From positions 1 to 44,409 of the forward strand of contig JAKZSU010000231.1 of the NCBI GenBank assembly GCA_047517485.1: a stretch of 44,409 bases of DNA, read 5' to 3'. How positions within the stretch are numbered: the first letter of the stretch is position 1; each line of letters starts with the position of its first letter. The translations under genes and the position numbers were made by a program. The notes under the pieces were generated by a model. The model had not been told where the DNA came from. It ran no database searches and saw only the letters and a list, made by a program, of their open reading frames with translations. This stretch comes from JAKZSU01 sp047517485. Lineage in GTDB: Bacteria; Pseudomonadota; Alphaproteobacteria; UBA7887. Shown one piece after another: positions 7,181 to 15,617 of the stretch.

Positions 7181-8575
7181 TGGACGCCGCCCGGCTCGCC
7201 GAAATTCTCGATGCGCACGAGGCGTGGCTTGGCAATCGCCGCGGCGGCGAACGCGCGAACCTGGAAAAAGCCGCGCTGGCGGGCGCCGATCTGTCGGGGC
7301 GAGACTTGCGCAATATCGACCTCGCCGGCGCCGATCTCGCCAGGGCGGATTTTTCCGACACCGATCTATCGTTCGCGACACTGACCGGCGCGTTCCTGAC
7401 CCGCGCCAATCTGCGCGGCGCGGTGCTCGCCAAATCGGATTTGCGCGGCGTCGATCTGACCGAGCCCAATCTGACCCGCGCCGACCTGTCCGGCGCCGAT
7501 CTCAGCGAAGGGTCGCTGACCGGCGCCAACCTCAGCGAAACCGTGTCGCTCCTGGCGGCCAATTTCACCCAATCGAAATTGAACGATGTGATCATGGTCG
7601 ACGCCAAGCTGGTGCAAGCCAATGTCACCGGCGCCGACATGACCAATTGCGACCTCACCCGCGCCGACCTTTCGAATGCCACGCTCGAGCGCTGCGATCT
7701 CGCGAATAGCACGATGGTCGATTGCAACCTTTCCGGCGCCTCGTTGCGCGCCGCCAATATGAAATCGGCGGACCTGCGCGACGCGCAGCTGCATGGCGCG
7801 GATCTCACCGACGTGCGGCTGGAAGACGCGCGAATGGAACCCCCGGAGCGGATGGCGCCGGACGAACTGGAACGGATCCTCGCCGACCACCTGGCGTGGA
7901 TCGAGAACCGCGGCGGCCGACGCGCCGAATTCGACGGCGCCGATCTGAGCGAGGCCGATCTCGCGGGGCGCAATCTCTGCGGCGCCGATTTGTCGGGCCA
8001 AATTGATCGGTGCCGACTTGAGCGGCGCGTTGCTGGTCTTGGCGGACGCGCGAAGCGCCAATTTCGCGCGCGCCGACTTGTCGGGGGCGCGGGCCGGAGG
8101 CCTGAATTTGGCCCGTGCGAGCTTGAAGGGCGCCAATCTCCAATCGTGCGATCTCGGCGCGGTGAAGATCATCTTGATGCGGCCCGGCGCGGATCACCTG
8201 ATCCGAAGCGCCGACCTCTCCGATGCCGACCTCACCGGCGCGGTGGCGGACGGCGTGGTGCTGGCATCGGCGAATCTCAATCACGCGTTACTCAAGGACA
8301 CCCGGATGATCGGCGCCGATTTGAGCCATGCGCGGATGACCGGGGCGCGGTTGCGCGGCGCCACTTTGACCGAGGCCCGCTGTCGGGCGGCGGAAATGGT
8401 CGGCGCCGACTTGACCGGCGCGGCGCTGCGGAACGCCGATCTCAGCCACGCCACCCTGACCGGCGCCCGGCTCACCGATGCCGACCTGACCGGCGCCAAT
8501 ACCGACCAGGCGGACTGCAGCCGGGCGCCGACACCGCCGGCGCCCGGCTGCAGTCGCACGAAGACAGCGAAATAA
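7180..8575 (+). CDS. Pentapeptide-repeat protein, frameshifted in the middle
   Basis: Long run of A(D/N)LxG pentapeptide repeats (GADLSG, GADLAR, RADLSG and others), which fold into a right-handed square beta-helix. Two modules, each opening with a capping segment (LAEILDAHEAWLGNRRG near 7198; LERILADHLAWIENRGG near 7870), show an internal duplication. The frame from 7180 loses the pattern after GADLSGQ near 7996. The pattern resumes two-thirds of a codon later (KLIGADLSG) and runs to the TAA at 8575. Restoring GC in GGGCCAAATTG would give GADLSG-AKLIG, so a 2-base deletion or sequence error is likely. Intact length would be about 465 residues. Function unknown; some relatives mimic DNA, others are structural. 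Confidence 0.8.
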
Positions 8576-8614
8576 GCGAACCCGCCTGAGCTCCGACGAG
8601 CTAAAGTGGCGGGT

Positions 8615-9820
8615 ATGTTTATCCGCAGCACATTGATATGCGTCGCCCTGCTCATGCCTGTCGCCGCGGCGCCCGCCGCCGCCGCGGAGTACGACCGGGG
8701 CGCCGATGACGAGCGCATCCTGATCGGCAGCACCCAGCCCTATAGCGGGCCGGCCTCGGCCTATTCGGCGATTGGCAAGGCGATGTCGGCGTATTTCGCG
8801 ATGCTTAACGCCGACGGCGGCATCAACGGGCGGCGGATCGATTTCATCGTCCTCGACGATGGCTACAGCCCGCCGAAGACCGTCGAGCAGGTCCGCCGTC
8901 TGGTCGAACACGAGAAAGTCCTGGCGCTGTTCGGCAATCTCGGCACGCCGACCAACAATGCCGTGCAGGCCTATCTCAATGCGAGGGCCGTGCCGCATCT
9001 TTTTCTCACCACCGGGGCGAGCAACTGGAACCGGACGGCACGCTATCCCTGGTCGATCGGGTTCTGGCCATCGTATTTTACCGAGGCGAAAATTTACGCC
9101 CGCTACATTCTCGATACGCGCCCGGCGGGACGCATAGCCGTGCTCTATCAAAACGACGATTACGGCAAGGATTATCTTGCCGGCCTGAAGGCCGGGCTCG
9201 GCGCGCGGGCCGGCGATATGATCGTCGCCGCGGCGTCCTACGAAGTGACCGACCCCTCGGTCGACGGCTTGATCGTGCAACTCGCCAACAGCGGCGCCGA
9301 TATTTTCGTCGATATCGCGACGCCGAAATTCGCCGCGCAAGCGATCCGCCAGGCCTATGACAGCGGCTGGCGGCCATTGCATATCCTCGGCAACGGATCC
9401 TCGTCGATCGAGGCCGTGCTCAGGCCGGCGGGGCTGGAAAAAGCCACCGGCATCGTCACCGCCGCCTATCTCAAGGACCCGACCGATCCGAAATGGCACG
9501 GCGACGCGGAAGTCATCGCCTGGCGGCGCTGGATGGAACGCTTCTACCCGCGCGGCAACCCAGCCGACATGTTCAATGTCTACGGCTACGCCAGCGCCCA
9601 TCTGATGGCCGAGGTCCTGGCGCGCTGCGGCGACGATTTGACCCGCGCCAACCTGCTGAAGCAGGCGACCAGTTTAAGCGCCGTGCACGTGCCGATGCTG
9701 TTGCCGGGCATTGCGGTGACTACCGCGGCCGACGATTACCGCCCGATCGAGCTGCTGCAGCCGATGCGCTTCGACGGCGAACGCTGGCGGCCGATCGGCG
9801 GCTTGATCGCGGCGGAATGA
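8615..9820 (+). CDS. Periplasmic substrate-binding protein of a branched-chain amino acid/amide type ABC transporter
   Basis: A 401-residue periplasmic binding protein (LivK-like, Peripla_BP_6 type). It has a signal peptide with cleavage near AAAA-EYD (residue 24), then ILIGSTQPYSGPASAYSAIG, NADGGINGRRIDFIVLDDGY, and GRIAVLYQNDDYGKD in the hinge-proximal strand. It would bind amino acids, amides or aromatic acids and deliver them to a Liv-type permease. No permease or ATPase gene is nearby, so the partner must be encoded elsewhere. ATG 8615 gives the better signal peptide; GTG 8606 is an in-frame alternative. Confidence 0.88.
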   Translation: MFIRSTLICVALLMPVAAAPAAAAEYDRGADDERILIGSTQPYSGPASAYSAIGKAMSAYFAMLNADGGINGRRIDFIVLDDGYSPPKTVEQVRRLVEHEKVLALFGNLGTPTNNAVQAYLNARAVPHLFLTTGASNWNRTARYPWSIGFWPSYFTEAKIYARYILDTRPAGRIAVLYQNDDYGKDYLAGLKAGLGARAGDMIVAAASYEVTDPSVDGLIVQLANSGADIFVDIATPKFAAQAIRQAYDSGWRPLHILGNGSSSIEAVLRPAGLEKATGIVTAAYLKDPTDPKWHGDAEVIAWRRWMERFYPRGNPADMFNVYGYASAHLMAEVLARCGDDLTRANLLKQATSLSAVHVPMLLPGIAVTTAADDYRPIELLQPMRFDGERWRPIGGLIAAE

Positions 9821-9959
9821 ATCCCGAGTGAAACAGGTCACAGCGCGGCGCGGCATTGGTCCCCATAGTTTCGCTACCAAGTGCGTAAAGCGAGGCGCAT
9901 ACTGAGTTCATGAGGCCGGACCGGTCAAGATGGACGCGACGAGACATGAGGGTGAGGAC

Positions 9960-10832
9960 ATGAGCGCGATCGAAGAAGAAGCCGAAAACACCGAATTCGT
10001 GGATTTCTGGAACGATGTTCTGGTGCCGAAATTCGTCAAATACCGGCACATTCTGGTCGGCGGCCTGACCCATCACAGCGAGCTCATCCTGCCCAGTCTC
10101 GAGATCAACCAGGGCGACCGGGTGATCGACGTCGGTTGCGGCTTCGGCGACACCGCGATTCAATTCGCCAAGCGGGTCGAGCCCGGCGGTTCGGTCACCG
10201 GGGTCGATTGTTGCGAAGCCTTCCTGGAATACGCGCGCGACGATGCCAAGGCGGCGGGGGTGACCAACATCGACTTCTTCGTCGCCGATGTGCAGAGCCA
10301 TCAGTTCGATCCGGTCTATGATTTCTGTTTCTCGCGCTTCGGCACCCAGTTCTTCGAAAACCCGGTGATGGGGTTGCGCAACATGCGCGCCACCCTCAAG
10401 CCCGGCGGCACGATGACGATGATCGTATGGCGAACCATCGACGACAATCCGTGGCTCGGCATGCCCAAGGAGATCGTGCTGAAATTCCTGCCGGCGCCCG
10501 GCGAGGACGCGCAAACCTGCGGCCCCGGCCCGTTCTCGATGGCGGGACAGGAGATGGTCACCAAGCAGCTCGAAATTTCCGGCTACAGCGACATACAGTT
10601 CGAGCACATCGATGCGCCCCTGATGGTCGGCAATTCCCCCGAGGACGCGGTGAATTTCCAACTCGCCATCGGCCCCGCCGGCGAGACCTATCGCGAAGCG
10701 GGTGAAGAGGCGATCGCCAAGAACGACGAGATCGTCGCCGCGTTGAAGAGCGAGCTAAGCAAATTCGAGACGGCGGAAGGAATCGTGCTGCCGTCGAGCT
10801 CGTGGAAAATCTCGGCACGCAATCCGGGTTGA
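9960..10832 (+). CDS. Class I SAM-dependent methyltransferase
   Basis: A 290-residue methyltransferase with motif I VIDVGCGFGDTAIQFA, the acidic strand-2 end GVDCCEAFLEYA, motif II-like NIDFFVADVQSHQF and the post-II LKPGGTMTMIVWR. This is the UbiE/Methyltransf_11-like pattern. The substrate is unknown; a C-terminal extension from about residue 170 probably sets specificity. ATG 9960 is favoured over ATG 9930 because GAGGGTGAGG lies just before it. The gene stands between a binding protein and an FAD oxidoreductase without overlaps, so context does not name the substrate. Confidence 0.8.
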   Translation: MSAIEEEAENTEFVDFWNDVLVPKFVKYRHILVGGLTHHSELILPSLEINQGDRVIDVGCGFGDTAIQFAKRVEPGGSVTGVDCCEAFLEYARDDAKAAGVTNIDFFVADVQSHQFDPVYDFCFSRFGTQFFENPVMGLRNMRATLKPGGTMTMIVWRTIDDNPWLGMPKEIVLKFLPAPGEDAQTCGPGPFSMAGQEMVTKQLEISGYSDIQFEHIDAPLMVGNSPEDAVNFQLAIGPAGETYREAGEEAIAKNDEIVAALKSELSKFETAEGIVLPSSSWKISARNPG

Positions 10833-10903
10833 GCGATGGCGGCGCCATGGGCGGTCGAATAGAGCGGTGACCTTCGGTGGGGCGCGCTATATAAGCACCT
10901 CCC

Positions 10904-12055
10904 ATGACTTACGATTTCATCATCATCGGCGCCGGAATCGCCGGCGCGTCGGCGGCCTATGAGCTGAGCAAATCGGGCTCGGTTCTGCTGCTCGAGCGCG
11001 AGGCGCGTCCCGGCTATCACACCACCGGCCGGTCGGCGGCGTTCTTTACCCTGAACTACGGCAACACACTGATCCGTTCGCTGACCGCGGCGAGCCGCGA
11101 TTTCCTGTTCTCGCCGCCAGAGATTTTTGGCGCCGCGCCGCTGCTCGAGCCACGGCCGACGGTGACCATCGCGCGCGCCGACCAGACGGCGAGCTTCGCG
11201 GCCAATCTCGCCGCCGGCTTGGCGTCGCCCGGCGATATCGCCGAAATCGACATCGCCGAGGCGGAGGCGATGATCCCGGTGCTGCGCCCCGGCTACGCGG
11301 CCCGCGCCCATATCGAGCGCGATTCGTATTTCATGGATGTCGATTTGATCCACGGCGGATTCCTGCGCGGCTTCGCGGCCCACGGTGGCCGTCTGGCGAC
11401 GGACGCCGAAGTTACCGGGCTCGCGCGCGCGAACGGCGCCTGGCGGGTCGAGACCCGCGCCGGAAACTTCGAGGCCCCGGTGGTGATCAACGCCGCCGGC
11501 GCCTGGGCCGACCAAATCGCGGCGCTGGCCGGCGCGCGGCCGGTCGGCATCGAGCCGCGCCGCCGCACGGTGATCGTCTTCGCCGCGCCCGAAAACGTTT
11601 CGGTCGATTCCATGCCGCTGGTGATTGATGCGGACGAGCAATTTTACTTCAAGCCGGAAGCCGGCAAGATCCTCGCCAGCCCGGCCGACGAGACCCCTTC
11701 CCCGCCATGCGACGCGCAACCCGAAGAAATCGACATCGCGCTGGTCGCCGACCGCTTGGCGCGCGCCTCGACCCTGGAGATCCGCCACATCGAGCACAAA
11801 TGGGCGGGCCTGCGCAGCTTCGCCCCCGACCGCAGCCCCGTGGTCGGGGCGGACCCCAATTTGGAGGGGTTCGTCTGGCTCGCCGGCCAGGGCGGCTACG
11901 GCATCATGACCTCGCCGGCAATGTCGCGCGCCGCGGCGGCGCTGGCAACCGGCGGCGCCTGGCCGGAGGATCTCGGCGAGATGGGGATCGAGGCGGCGGC
12001 GCTGGCGCCGGGGCGGCGGGGGTTGATGAGTTATACCAGCTTGCACAAAGAATGA
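10904..12055 (+). CDS. FAD-dependent oxidoreductase, D-amino-acid oxidase/dehydrogenase-like
   Basis: A 383-residue DAO-family flavoprotein. The dinucleotide-binding motif FIIIGAGIAGASAAYELS lies at the N-terminus, followed by an acidic strand end (LLLERE) and GYHTTGRSAAFF. A central substrate-binding region and C-terminal GQGGYGIMTSPAMSRAAAALA complete the FAD site. It probably oxidises an amine or amino acid such as a D-amino acid or N-methylated amine; the substrate is not predictable here. Oddly, its last seven codons and stop lie inside the left outer arm of a palindromic element (12033-12064), so the natural C-terminus may have been altered by the insertion. Confidence 0.85.
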   Translation: MTYDFIIIGAGIAGASAAYELSKSGSVLLLEREARPGYHTTGRSAAFFTLNYGNTLIRSLTAASRDFLFSPPEIFGAAPLLEPRPTVTIARADQTASFAANLAAGLASPGDIAEIDIAEAEAMIPVLRPGYAARAHIERDSYFMDVDLIHGGFLRGFAAHGGRLATDAEVTGLARANGAWRVETRAGNFEAPVVINAAGAWADQIAALAGARPVGIEPRRRTVIVFAAPENVSVDSMPLVIDADEQFYFKPEAGKILASPADETPSPPCDAQPEEIDIALVADRLARASTLEIRHIEHKWAGLRSFAPDRSPVVGADPNLEGFVWLAGQGGYGIMTSPAMSRAAAALATGGAWPEDLGEMGIEAAALAPGRRGLMSYTSLHKE

Positions 12056-12296
12056 CCTATTTGACCGGAATGATTTTTGCCGCCGGATAGGAGCGGGGCG
12101 AGCCGTCGTGCGACCCCACGTCAAGTGTCCCGCGACGACGCCGGCGACAAAAAGCATCCGGCCTTCGGTGGCCCACCTCGGCACGCCGGCTGCGTTGCGT
12201 CGCTTGCCCGATGGACACCCATCGCGCCGCGCGTCACGCCTACCCGGCGTGCCGAGGTGGGCCATCAAATAGGTCATTCTTTGTGCAAACTGGTAT
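12033..12296. repeat. Nested palindromic element (copy B)
   Basis: 264-base element. Outer arms 12033-12064 and 12265-12296 are complementary at 31 of 32 positions. Inner arms 12170-12189 and 12244-12263 match at 20 of 20. Short hairpins GCCGG/CCGGC (12140-12162) and CGATGG/CCATCG (near 12209-12224) lie between them. It has the same length and plan as copy A (18201-18465), and shares the GCCTTCGGTGG block, CGTTGCG, CGCCTACCCG, CCATCAAA and AAACTGG, while most arm bases differ. It lies between the 3' end of the oxidoreductase and the converging cyclase pseudogene. From 12297 to 12470 nothing was recognised. Confidence 0.85.
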
Positions 12297-12470
12297 TAGG
12301 GTCTGGTGGGGGTGAGATTTAGGTGTTGCGCATTGTCTTTAGACCTCTGCGGGATAGCAGACTTAAAGCCGATTTTATGCGGCCTTGCCTCCGATCCCAG
12401 GCGAGGATTTGAGTAGGCTTTGCGGTCTTAGATGGCCAGTTCCGGAAAATTGTTGCGTCTGGTGGCAACG

Positions 12471-14408
12471 CTAGTCGGCTATCCCGATTTCGTCGGGAAT
12501 TTGGAGGCCGGCTTTTCCCAGCCCCGTCGCGACCTTTTCGATCAAATCGCTCGGCCAGTGCAAGGATTTCGCCCAAGCATGGTAGATATCGACAATGTCC
12601 GGCCTGGCTTCGAGCAGCTTTCGAATGTTGTTCGCCGCTTGGGTCTCATTGCCAAGCTCCGCATGCGTTGATGCCAACATCAGATAGGGATACCAAAATG
12701 GACCTTCGGCCTTAATGGCAAATTGCAGAGCAACTTCGAAATCCCCGTCCATGTAGTACTTCAGCCAGTGTGGCTGATAATACCAAACTGGCGGAAACGG
12801 GCTCAGCGAAAGAGCCTTGTCCATAAGCGGCAACGACAGATCGAATTCACCAAGATTTCCGTAGTACCAAGCGATGTTGCCAATCGTGGATACGTCGTTT
12901 GGATTCATCGAAATCGCCTGTTGGGCGGCCCGATGGAACTCTTCCCGTTCACCCCTGAAATAATGCGCCGCAGCTTTGCCTTCCCACGCCATCTGGCTAT
13001 GCCGGTCCGCGCCGACCGCCGTATTGCCGGCGTGAAGCGAACGCCCCAATGGATCATCGCGCAGGTTGAACGTCCACAAGTGTTCATTGGCATATAGTAT
13101 CGCCAACCACCCCCAAGCCTCGGCATATTGCGGATCGCGCTGCACGGCCTCCTCGAGACAATCGCGCGCTAATAAATGATTGGCCTCGTTGAAATACTCA
13201 AAATAGTGGTAGGCGCGCAGAATACATTCGTAAGATCCCAAGCTGGCCTCACCGTCCCGCGCTCTTTGTCGAGTCAGTTGTGATATCACGCCATATTCGT
13301 CGGCAATTGCGGCGACTATACTTTGCGTAATATCGTCTTGCATTTCGAACAGTTAGGCGATGTTCAGGGCTCGATCATAGGCATTGGACCATACCTTTTT
13401 TCCGGTCTCGACCTCGACGAGTTCCGCCATCACCCGGATCGTTTTTTCTGTCCGACGCACGCTGCCGAGGACCAGGAATTGCGCGCCAAGTTCCGCGCCC
13501 ACTTTCGATGCATCGACGTTCGAGCCACGGAAGCGAAAGCTTGAGGCGCGACTGATGACCTGAAGCCCCATCGCCGGGGAAATCTGGTTCAGTACGTCCT
13601 CCGATATACCGTCCGCGAAGTAGTCTTGTTCCGGATCCCCTGACAGATTGAGAAATGGCAACACGGCAATCGTCGGACCCGTCGGAACGGCGAGCACTGG
13701 ATCATCGGTGGGCGTTCCATCAGCTTTGACCATCTGTGGCGCTTCGACGCGAATCGTGAGCCCCCATACCGCAAGGCCGATCAATACGGCTAGACCAACA
13801 GCCAACCCTGCGACCACTTTGGGGCGGCGAATTAATTTCGCAGTTAAATTCGTCTTCGCCGAAGAAACAGGTGCCGAACCGCCCGGCAGCACCCGCCACG
13901 CCCTCACCGGCTTCGCGATGTTCTTCACCTCGTGTTCACCAGCGTCGGCCAGCCCGATATCGAGCTTTCACTCGACCTGCATGTGCGCCGACTCTGACAC
14001 CATGATGCCGCCAGGCTCGGCCAGCGCTTCCAGGCGTGCGGCGACGTTCACCCCGTCGCCGTAGATCGTGCCGTCGTCTTCCTCGATGATGTCGCCGAGA
14101 TTGATGCCGATGCGGAAATGCATTTTGCGGTGTTCGGGGACTGGCTCGTTTTCGGTGCCGAGGCGCTCTTGCACCTCGACCGCGCATTGGACGCCTTCGA
14201 CGACGCTTTTGAATTCAGCGAGGACGCTGTCGCCGGTGGTGTCGATGAGACGGCCCGCATGCGCTTCGATGCGATCCTTGAAGACTTGGCGCGCCAACTT
14301 GAGCGACGCGACAGTTGCTCGTTCGTCGTCGCCCATCAGTCGCGAATAACCGGCGACGTCGGCGGCTAGGATCGCGGCGAGTTTTCGTTCTCCCTCGTCG
14401 GCGGCCAT
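12471..14408 (-). pseudogene. Class III adenylate/guanylate cyclase with TolB-like and TPR regions, two in-frame stops
   Basis: Single minus-strand reading frame from ATG 14408. A class III nucleotidyl cyclase domain (RKLAAILAADVAGYSRLMGDD, RLIDTTGDSVLAEF, FRIGINLGDI, YGDGVNVAARLE) is followed by a membrane segment near 13800 (VVAGLAVGLAVLIGLAVWGL). Then come a TolB-like N-terminal region (IAVLPFLNLSGDPEQDYFADG) and TPR-like helices to 12471. It would make cAMP or cGMP. Two premature stops interrupt one frame with no shift: TGA at 13968-13970 (HMQVE stop KLDIG) and TAA at 13353-13355 (NIA stop LFEMQDD). Each is one G-to-T change from a sense codon (GGA, GAA). It is probably a recent pseudogene, or possibly separate polypeptides. 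Confidence 0.85.
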
Positions 14409-14557
14409 CGCGATAAATACCTCCCTGGATTTCCCCGCGAGGCTACGCTTAATGCCGGGGGGTTGCAAAGCCTGGGGATTTTGTCCGGACGACAGCGGCC
14501 CGCCTGCGACCAAGAGAGGATTTGGGCTAACGGCCCGCGCCGTCCCCCTTCGCCCGA

Positions 14558-14578
14558 CCTCCTCCCGAGGGGAGGAGG
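14558..14578. repeat. Short perfect palindrome
   Basis: CCTCCTCCC-GAG-GGGAGGAGG can form a 9-bp stem with a 3-base loop. It has no T tract, so it is not a canonical terminator. It lies in the 404-base gap between the cyclase pseudogene start and the gene ending at 14813. It may be a REP-like intergenic motif. Confidence 0.5.
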
Positions 14579-14614
14579 GGAAGAAAGGTTACCGCCACGG
14601 CGGTGGCACCAGGG

Positions 14615-14808
14615 TTTTAAAGGGCGTTCAAGCGCCACGCAGGCTGGCCTCGCATAAGCTCGGGCGCGCGGTCGCGCTTGCCGCTCGCTGCGCTCACGGG
14701 CGCCGCTGCGGGCTGGATGACGAGGGAGACTGGGTTCCGAGTTTTAAAGCGCGTTCAGACGCCACGCGGGCATTCCTCGCATACGCTCGGGCGCGCGGTC
14801 GCGCTGAG
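14615..14808. repeat. Two direct repeat units, 127-base period
   Basis: Units 14615-14681 and 14742-14808 both begin GTTTTAAAG, share CGTTCA, GCCACGC, CCTCGCATA and end CTCGGGCGCGCGGTCGCGCT. Between them lies a GC-rich spacer containing CTCGCTGCGCTCACGGGCG. No gene or RNA was recognised. Two units are too few and too long for a CRISPR array. The region separates the pseudogene from the stator-type operon. Confidence 0.7.
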
Positions 14809-14812
14809 ACGC

Positions 14813-15553
14813 TTACGGGTAATCGCAGGCCTGGCCGGTGACCAGAACGAAGCCTTTGGCGTCAGTGTCGGTTACCGTGAAGCGGTGGACTTTGTCGTTG
14901 ATGACCACCGCGTGATGGAGCGGCAGCGGGCCTTCCGCCTTGGTGGTTTGGCCGCCCGGGACGGCGAATTGTAGCGACACCGGTTGGGTGCCGTCGAACC
15001 AGGCTTGCGCATTGCCCGCCGCGTCGCGCGACGATTCTCCGGCGCCGGTCACGGTGATCGCGTTGTCGGCGAAACTGACCGAGTTGTTGGCGCCGCCGCT
15101 GCTGATCGCGGTACGCAGAATAAAGCGCCGACTTTTGATATCGGGGGCGCAGCGGGTCTCGTTCTCGACCGCGCCGAGCACGAAGGCGATGCGGTCCGGC
15201 GACACGCCGGCGGCCATCCGGCCCTGGACGGATTTCATGATGTCGTAGAGCGGGCCTTGCGGGACTTCCTGCTCGTACTGGCGCTGGTATTTCGAGGCGC
15301 GCTCGACGGCGGCGACCCGGGCCGAGACCGCGGCCTCGGTCTCTTCCTTGAGGCCGCTATTTTCCTCGTCGAGCACCGCCATCTGCTCCTCGAGCGAACG
15401 ATTGCGGTTCTCCGCGCGTTCCTCGCCCATGTTGTAGGCCCAGAACGAAAATATGCCGATGACCCCGGTGTACAGCAGGGTCTTGAACATCGCCATCCGC
15501 CAGCGGTTGCGATTGCGCCGCTCGAAACGACCTCCGTAGCCGCTTAGCGTCAT
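14813..15553 (-). CDS. Membrane-anchored coiled-coil protein of unknown function
   Basis: A 246-residue protein with a basic N-terminus (RFERRNRNRWR), one membrane helix at about 23-40 (TLLYTGVIGIFSFWAYNMG), a predicted coiled coil at about 45-92 rich in Glu, Arg and Lys, and a periplasmic domain with two cysteines (ENETRCAPD and GQACDYP) that could pair. I do not recognise the domain. It is the third gene of an apparent operon after MotA/ExbB-like and MotB/OmpA-like genes, so it may be an accessory envelope subunit of that complex. ATG 15553 was taken as start; the ATG nearer the membrane helix (at MAMFKTLL) is possible. Confidence 0.65.
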   Translation of the reverse strand: MTLSGYGGRFERRNRNRWRMAMFKTLLYTGVIGIFSFWAYNMGEERAENRNRSLEEQMAVLDEENSGLKEETEAAVSARVAAVERASKYQRQYEQEVPQGPLYDIMKSVQGRMAAGVSPDRIAFVLGAVENETRCAPDIKSRRFILRTAISSGGANNSVSFADNAITVTGAGESSRDAAGNAQAWFDGTQPVSLQFAVPGGQTTKAEGPLPLHHAVVINDKVHRFTVTDTDAKGFVLVTGQACDYP

Positions 15554-15617
15554 GGGAAATACCCGTGTTAATTGGGGTCGATGCTTATCCTAACGCCTCA
15601 TGGCCGCGACGAAAAGC

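Noticed and set aside
8288..9601. 437-codon open frame on the minus strand
   Set aside because: Antisense to the binding-protein and pentapeptide genes; the plus strand shows signal peptide and family motifs, while this frame has Arg/Gly/Ala-rich shadow composition.
10871..10890. Further copy of the palindromic element (CTTCGGTGGGG)
   Set aside because: Only about 10 bases match; neither arms nor the other conserved blocks are present.
10688..12277. 529-codon open frame on the minus strand
   Set aside because: Antisense to the FAD oxidoreductase and crossing the palindromic element; no recognisable motif.
14615..14808. CRISPR array
   Set aside because: Only two units of about 67 bases, degenerate, with no uniform spacers and no cas genes.
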